From Acinetobacter marinus (lineage in GTDB: Bacteria > Pseudomonadota > Gammaproteobacteria > Pseudomonadales > Moraxellaceae): DNA of 5,424 nt. A program made the position numbers and the translations under genes. The stretch is from contig NZ_FMYK01000019.1 of NCBI RefSeq assembly GCF_900096915.1, positions 1 through 5,424 of the forward strand. Direction: 5' to 3'. Shown here one piece after another: positions 1-5,424 of this stretch (positions are counted from its first letter, which is position 1; each line of letters opens with the position of its first letter). The notes under the pieces were generated by a model. That model saw only the letters and a list, made by a program, of their open reading frames with translations. It was not told the origin of the DNA and made no database searches.

Positions 1-6
1 TTAAAA

Positions 7-120
7 GCTGGCGATGACTTACTCTCACATGGGTAACCCCACACTACCATCAGCGCTAAGTGGTTTCACTTCTGAGTTCGGGAAGGGATCAGGTGGTTCA
101 CACTTGCTATGGTCGCCAGC
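7..120 (-). rRNA. rrf: 5S ribosomal RNA
   Basis: This is the large-subunit 5S rRNA, last gene of the operon. The terminal helix is visible as a perfect 8-bp inverted repeat, with gctggcga at 7-14 pairing with tcgccagc at 113-120. Between them, the RNA strand carries the usual gammaproteobacterial core, including CCTGATCCCTTCCCGAACTC and the late GATGGTAGTGTGGG segment. The length of about 114 nt between helix ends fits the family, and mature ends may lie 1-2 nt outside. The sequence is very close to Acinetobacter 5S as I remember it. Only 6 nt remain downstream in the window (transcript reads UUUUAA), so the operon terminator or any second 5S copy cannot be seen. Confidence 0.97.
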
Positions 121-265
121 AAACTGTTATGACTATGCGTTGGTCTTATTCGCTGTGTACTTTTATGTACTTTGCTTGCCATTGCTTTGGTCAAATGAGT
201 GTATTAACAGTAGGTTAATTGAGTCGTGCATTGTATTTAGCATTTCGTTCTGAATCAAGTTATTT

Positions 266-281
266 ATGACATTTCTGTCAT
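266..281 (-). other. GAAA-tetraloop hairpin in 23S-5S spacer
   Basis: The plus strand reads atgaca-tttc-tgtcat, a perfect 6-bp stem. On the transcribed strand the loop is GAAA, a stable GNRA tetraloop. It lies about 64 nt after the inferred 23S 3' end. No U-run follows, so it is not an intrinsic terminator. A role as a processing or folding element is inference. Confidence 0.6.
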
Positions 282-305
282 GGTATGAATCGATTAGTGC
301 TTGTT

Positions 306-319
306 TCAACTTTCGTTGA
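306..319 (-). other. second GAAA-tetraloop hairpin in 23S-5S spacer
   Basis: On the RNA strand the sequence is UCAAC-GAAA-GUUGA, a perfect 5-bp stem with a GNRA loop. It sits about 25 nt beyond the inferred mature 23S end, just outside the long-range processing stem. Its function is not known; it may guide folding or block exonuclease trimming. Confidence 0.55.
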
Positions 320-333
320 TTAACAACAACCGC

Positions 334-353
334 TTGGGTGTTGTATAGTCAAG
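334..353 (-). repeat. 23S processing stem, 3' arm
   Basis: The plus-strand sequence gttgtatagtcaag (340-353) is the exact reverse complement of 3231-3244. With t339 bulged, ttggg at 334-338 continues the pairing with 3245-3249, giving a 19-bp helix. The mature 23S ends lie inside this helix. This matches the known arrangement in which RNase III cuts a double-stranded stem around 23S rRNA. The arm also overlaps a competing local hairpin (323-328 with 339-344). Confidence 0.88.
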
Positions 354-479
354 CCTCACGAGCAATTAGTATTGGTCAGCTTCATGCGTCACCGCACTTC
401 CACATCCAACCTATCAACGTCCTAGTCTCGAACGGCTCTTTAGTGGACATAAAGTCCAAGGGAAATCTTATCTTGAGGT

Positions 480-535
<56 letters not shown>

Positions 536-581
536 GATGCGACTGGCGTCACAACCGGTACACCAGAGGTTCGTCCACTCT

Positions 582-595
582 GGTCCTCTCGTACT
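582..595 (-). other. 23S sarcin-ricin loop
   Basis: The transcribed strand reads AGTACGAGAGGACC, the universally conserved sarcin-ricin loop that binds elongation factors EF-Tu and EF-G. It is intact here, which supports a functional 23S copy. Confidence 0.95.
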
Positions 596-681
596 AGGAG
601 CAGATCCTCTCAAATTTCCAGCGCCCACGGTAGATAGGGACCGAACTGTCTCACGACGTTCTAAACCCAGCTCGCGTACCT

Positions 682-732
<51 letters not shown>

Positions 733-783
733 AGATGAGCCGACATCGAGGTGCCAAACACCGCCGTCGATATGAACTCTTGG

Positions 784-864
<81 letters not shown>

Positions 865-1185
865 ACCTACTTTCGTACCTGCTCGACTTGTGGGTCTCGC
901 AGTTAAGCGCGCTTTTGCCTTTATACTCTACGCGTGATTTCCGACCACGCTGAGCGCACCTTCGTACTCCTCCGTTACTCTTTAGGAGGAGACCGCCCCA
1001 GTCAAACTACCCACCAGACATGGTCCTCGTCCCGGATCACGGGACAGAGTTAGAACCTCAATATTACCAGGGTGGTATTTCAAGGATGGCTCCATGTGAA
1101 CTGGCGTCCACATTTCATAGCCTCCCACCTATCCTACACAAGTAAGATCAAAGTTCAATGTCAAGCTGTAGTAAAGGTTCACGGG

Positions 1186-1194
1186 GTCTTTCCG
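1186..1194 (-). other. 23S macrolide/lincosamide binding segment
   Basis: The RNA strand reads CGGAAAGAC. A2058 and A2059 (E. coli numbering) map to 1191 and 1190 and are both A, the unmutated state. No target-site macrolide-resistance substitution is present in this copy. Confidence 0.88.
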
Positions 1195-1270
1195 TCTAGC
1201 CGCGGGTACACTGCATCTTCACAGCGATTTCGATTTCACTGAGCCTCTGCTGGAGACAGCGCCGCCATCA

Positions 1271-1352
<82 letters not shown>

Positions 1353-2143
1353 TGGGGCTTCGATCAATAGCTTCGCTTACGCTAACCACATCAATTAACC
1401 TTCCAGCACCGGGCAGGCATCACACCCTATACGTCCACTTTCGTGTTTGCAGAGTGCTATGTTTTTAATAAACAGTTGCAGCGGCCTGGTTTCTGTGGCT
1501 GCTCTCAGCTCAGGAAGCAAGTTCCATCACCAAAAGCAGCGTACCTTCTCCCGAAGTTACGGTACCATTTTGCCTAGTTCCTTCAGCAGAGTTCTCTCAA
1601 GCGCTTTGGTCTACTCGACCTGACCACCTGTGTCGGTTTCGGGTACGATTCCTGTTTAACTGAAGCTTAGAGACTTTTCCTGGAAGCAGGGTATCAGCCA
1701 CTTCTCTGTACAAGTACAGATTGCTATCGACTCTCAGTATAAAGTACCCCGGATTTGCCTAAGATACATACCTACAGTCTTCCACCTGGACAACCAACGC
1801 CAGGCTGACTTAACCTTCTCCGTCCTCTCATCGCATTAAACAGAAGTATTGGAATATTAACCAATTTCCCATCGACTACGCCTCTCGGCCTCGCCTTAGG
1901 GGTCGACTCACCCAGCCCCGATTAACGTTGGACTGGAACCCTTGGTCTTTCAGCGAACGGGTTTTTCACCCGTTTTGTCGTTACTCACGTCAGCATTCGC
2001 ACTTCTGATACCTCCAGCATGCTTCTCAACACACCTTCATCGGCTTACAGAACGCTCCCCTACCACTTACGCATAAGCGCAAATCCGCAGCTTCGGCACA
2101 TAGTTTTAGCCCCGTTACATCTTCCGCGCAGGCCGACTCGACT

Positions 2144-2195
<52 letters not shown>

Positions 2196-3026
2196 AGCTG
2201 TCTATGCCTTCCCACATCGTTTCCCACTTAACTATGATTTTGGGGCCTTAGCTGGCGGTCTGGATTGTTTTCCTCTTGACTACGGACGTTAGCACCCGCA
2301 GTCTGTCTCCCGGATAGTACTCATATGTATTCGGAGTTTGCATCGGTTTGGTAAGTCGGGATGACCCCCTAGCCGAAACAGTGCTCTACCCCATATGGTA
2401 TTCGTCCGAGGCGCTACCTAAATAGCTTTCGGGGAGAACCAGCTATCACCGAGTTTGATTAGCCTTTCACCCCTATCCACAAGTCATCCCCTGGCTTTTC
2501 AACGACAGTGGGTTCGGTCCTCCAGTTAGTGTTACCCAACCTTCAACCTGCTCATGGATAGATCACCCGGTTTCGGGTCTATACCCAGCAACTATACGCC
2601 CTATTAAGACTCGATTTCTCTACGGCTCCCCTATTCGGTTAACCTCGCTACTGAATATAAGTCGCTGACCCATTATACAAAAGGTACGCAGTCACACCAC
2701 GAAGGTGCTCCTACTGCTTGTATGCATGCGGTTTCAGGATCTATTTCACTCCCCTCACAGGGGTTCTTTTCGCCTTTCCCTCACGGTACTGGTTCACTAT
2801 CGGTCAGTCAGGAGTATTTAGCCTTGGAGGATGGTCCCCCCATATTCAGACAAGGTTTCACGTGCCCCGCCTTACTCAATTCATTAGTTATGCCCTTTCG
2901 TGTACAGGACTATCACCTACTATGGTTGCTCTTCCCAAAGCATTCCACTAAAACATAACTAACTTAATGGGCTCTTCCGCATTCGCTCGCCGCTACTAAC
3001 GGAATCTCAATTGATTTCTTTTCCTA

Positions 3027-3061
<35 letters not shown>

Positions 3062-3230
3062 TTACACACCTATGTATTCAGTGTGTAATACCTATCTTAT
3101 GATAAGTGGGTTCCCCCATTCAGACATCTCCGGATCAAAGGATATTTGCCGCCTCCCCGGAGCTTTTCGCAGGCTATCACGTCTTTCATCGCCTCTGACT
3201 GCCAAGGCATCCACCACATGCACTTAATTA

Positions 3231-3249
3231 CTTGACTATACAACCCCAA
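3231..3249 (-). repeat. 23S processing stem, 5' arm
   Basis: The plus-strand sequence cttgactatacaac (3231-3244) is a perfect reverse complement of 340-353. The next five bases (cccaa, 3245-3249) pair with 334-338 across a single-base bulge. In the precursor RNA this arm lies at and just upstream of the 23S 5' end. It is the expected RNase III substrate that releases pre-23S. Confidence 0.88.
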
Positions 3250-3399
3250 AAGGTCGTACAACAGTAATCAATTCATATACCAAAACGCTTGATTCAGTTT
3301 AATTTGCTAGTTCTCAATTCATTCAAATCAATTAAAAAATTAATCTAAATGCTTGAGTAAAACAATTTATTTCAGACTCAATTTCTACTGTTAATGAAT

Positions 3400-3424
3400 A
3401 ACTTATATCTCATCAATATAAGCT
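3400..3424 (-). other. spacer hairpin (7-9 bp)
   Basis: Plus-strand cttatat (3402-3408) and atataag (3416-3422) form a perfect 7-bp inverted repeat around a 7-nt loop. In RNA, one G-U and one A-U pair extend it to 9 bp. It is A/U-rich and has no following U-run, so a terminator is unlikely. Confidence 0.6.
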
Positions 3425-3428
3425 AATA

Positions 3429-3448
3429 CCGTGATACTTAAATCACAG
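3429..3448 (-). other. spacer hairpin (7 bp with one G-U)
   Basis: Plus-strand gtgat (3431-3435) and atcac (3442-3446) pair perfectly around a 6-nt loop. Two further RNA pairs (one G-U, one G-C) give a 7-bp stem. It lies between the other two AT-rich hairpins of this spacer. Confidence 0.58.
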
Positions 3449-3451
3449 AAG

Positions 3452-3473
3452 TTAATAAGTCTTAACTTACTAA
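3452..3473 (-). other. spacer hairpin (9 bp)
   Basis: Plus-strand ttaataagt (3452-3460) and acttactaa (3465-3473) form a 9-bp RNA stem with one U-G pair and a 4-nt loop (UAAG in the RNA). It is the second hairpin after tRNA-Ala in transcript order. Confidence 0.6.
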
Positions 3474-3501
3474 ATTCTATAATTTATCAGCTACTCAGCC
3501 T

Positions 3502-3516
3502 CGCACCGTAGGTGCG
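3502..3516 (-). other. GC-rich hairpin abutting the tRNA-Ala CCA end
   Basis: The plus-strand sequence cgcacc-gta-ggtgcg is a perfect 6-bp stem with a 3-nt loop. It begins at the base immediately after the encoded CCA of tRNA-Ala (3517). It is far more GC-rich than the rest of the spacer. No U-tract follows in the transcript, and 23S lies downstream, so it is not a terminator. It may set how tRNA 3' processing enzymes approach; that is inference. Confidence 0.65.
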
Positions 3517-3592
3517 TGGTGGAGACTAGGAGAGTCGAACTCCTGACCTCCTGCGTGCAAAGCAGGCGCTCTACCAACTAAGCTAAGTCCCC
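3517..3592 (-). tRNA. tRNA-Ala (anticodon TGC)
   Basis: A 76-nt tRNA that folds fully by eye. The acceptor stem is GGGGACT with AGTCTCC. The anticodon stem CCTGC/GCAGG surrounds loop TTTGCAC, placing anticodon TGC at 3559-3557. The T arm is AGGAG/CTCCT with loop TTCGACT. The G3-U70 wobble pair (3590 with 3523), the main identity signal for alanyl-tRNA synthetase, is present. The 3' CCA is encoded. It decodes GCN alanine codons and is released from the rRNA precursor by tRNA-processing nucleases. Its location in the 16S-23S spacer is typical. Confidence 0.98.
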
Positions 3593-3636
3593 AGCTATAT
3601 CATTGTGCAATACCGATTCACTGTTTCTCATCAGTT
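3593..3636 (-). other. tRNA-Ile to tRNA-Ala spacer
   Basis: A 44-nt AT-rich transcribed gap between the two tRNAs. I see no strong hairpin, no boxA-like motif and no coding potential in it. Confidence 0.8.
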
Positions 3637-3713
<77 letters not shown>

Positions 3714-3770
3714 ATCGATATCTAGAAGAACAACTTGTTGTGGATTCTTACCAATCAATCCATCTTTCGT
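3714..3770 (-). other. 16S to tRNA-Ile spacer
   Basis: A 57-nt transcribed spacer after the 16S 3' end. It includes an imperfect hairpin at 3726-3749 (aagaa with ttctt outside, caa with ttg inside, gga bulged). It also carries the element 3740-3759 that resembles a stretch of the 16S leader. I could not find a convincing long-range stem with the visible leader; the best pairing next to the 16S ends is about 5 bp. Confidence 0.75.
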
Positions 3771-5308
<1,538 letters not shown>

Positions 5309-5318
5309 AAATCATTTT

Positions 5319-5338
5319 GTCACTTTAATCTAAGTGAC
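5319..5338 (-). other. leader hairpin just upstream of 16S
   Basis: Plus-strand gtcactt (5319-5325) and aagtgac (5332-5338) form a perfect 7-bp stem with a 6-nt loop, about 10 nt before the inferred 16S 5' end. Leader hairpins near the 16S start are common in rRNA precursors and assist folding or processing. The role here is inferred. Confidence 0.65.
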
Positions 5339-5369
5339 TAAATCTGGCTCATTAATCTTACTGACTAAA

Positions 5370-5397
5370 AATTCGCTCAAATAAACTTCGAGTAATT
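5370..5397 (-). other. upstream leader hairpin
   Basis: In RNA, CUCGAA pairs with UUUGAG (one G-U) around a 5-nt loop. An outer AAUU/AAUU stem continues across a small internal loop. It overlaps the leader/trailer-like element at 5392-5415. It is not followed by a U-run of terminator type, although UUUUU occurs in its 3' flank. Confidence 0.5.
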
Positions 5398-5424
5398 CCT
5401 ACCAATTCAATCAATGAAATATAT

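Larger units (their letters stand above)
121..344 (-). other. 23S-5S intergenic spacer
   Basis: This is a 224-nt transcribed spacer between the inferred 23S 3' end and 5S. It is more AT-rich than the flanking genes and has no tRNA and no plausible coding region. In transcript order it contains the 3' arm of the 23S processing stem, two small GAAA-loop hairpins (306-319 and 266-281) and then largely unstructured sequence up to 5S. A short motif gtac is repeated at 157-160 and 167-170. The spacer is removed during maturation of 23S and 5S. Confidence 0.85.
3238..3516 (-). other. tRNA-Ala to 23S internal transcribed spacer
   Basis: This is a 279-nt AT-rich spacer with no tRNA and no coding region. 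In transcript order it has a run of hairpins (3502-3516, 3452-3473, 3429-3448, 3400-3424), then about 150 nt of AT-rich sequence with little obvious strong structure, then the 5' arm of the 23S processing stem. A segment reading AACTGAATCAAGCGTTTTGG on the RNA strand (about 3280-3300) resembles a sequence I recall as conserved in Acinetobacter and related Moraxellaceae spacers. I searched by eye for a canonical antitermination boxA (TGCTCTTTA-like) and did not find one. Confidence 0.85.
5309..5424 (-). other. 16S leader, partial
   Basis: This is 116 nt of AT-rich sequence upstream of 16S, cut by the window edge. It contains two hairpins (5319-5338 and 5370-5397), an 8-bp direct repeat tgactaaa (5335-5342 and 5362-5369) and a stretch (5392-5415) resembling the 16S trailer. 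I find no convincing -10/-35 pair and no canonical boxA. The promoter and antitermination sites probably lie beyond 5424. Confidence 0.75.

Noticed and set aside
14..253. 79-residue plus-strand frame over 5S and its spacer
   Set aside because: Its first half is antisense to 5S rRNA and its second half is AT-rich spacer. The hydrophobic stretch is a by-product of T-rich sequence.
266..281. Possible intrinsic terminator after 23S
   Set aside because: The stem is short and not followed by a U-run in the transcript, and 5S lies downstream.
2718..2958. Two overlapping plus-strand frames of 77 and 78 residues
   Set aside because: Both lie antisense within 23S and overlap each other in different frames. 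There is no ribosome binding site or domain that would support a protein.
5393..5424. Possible rRNA promoter at the right edge
   Set aside because: AT-rich hexamers exist, but no -35/-10 pair with proper spacing is convincing in the visible sequence, so I did not annotate one.

Overview
The window holds one essentially complete ribosomal RNA operon, read entirely on the minus strand. I see no protein-coding gene and no new defence, mobile or regulatory system. In transcription order (right to left) it contains a partial 16S leader (5424-5309), 16S rRNA (5308-3771), tRNA-Ile(GAT) (3713-3637), tRNA-Ala(TGC) (3592-3517), 23S rRNA (3237-345) and 5S rRNA (120-7). The right edge cuts the leader before any promoter I can recognise. 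The left edge falls about 6 nt after 5S, before any terminator.

The organism is a gammaproteobacterium. Remembered 16S, 5S and spacer motifs point to Moraxellaceae, most likely Acinetobacter or a close relative. The 5S closely matches the Acinetobacter sequence as I recall it. The 16S segments around V2, V3 and V6 are also Acinetobacter-like, and the order 16S-Ile-Ala-23S-5S is the common one. A few 16S loops differ from the Acinetobacter sequences I remember (helix 44 tip at about 3858-3865, V2 loop at about 5102-5107), so I do not name a species.

The spacers are AT-rich and structured, unlike the conserved rRNA genes. The clearest processing signal is a long-range inverted repeat (334-353 with 3231-3249) that joins both ends of 23S rRNA into the stem normally cut by RNase III. 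The tRNA-Ala/23S spacer contains a run of four perfect or near-perfect hairpins, the first abutting the encoded CCA of tRNA-Ala. The 23S-5S spacer has two short hairpins, both with GAAA loops in the RNA. A similar sequence element occurs as a direct repeat on either side of 16S (3740-3759 and 5392-5415).

The parts form one unit. A single precursor transcript is folded, cut at the stems and at the tRNA ends, and yields the three rRNAs and two tRNAs in equal amounts. Open reading frames across the window are antisense or in-sense shadows of rRNA and should not be annotated as proteins.
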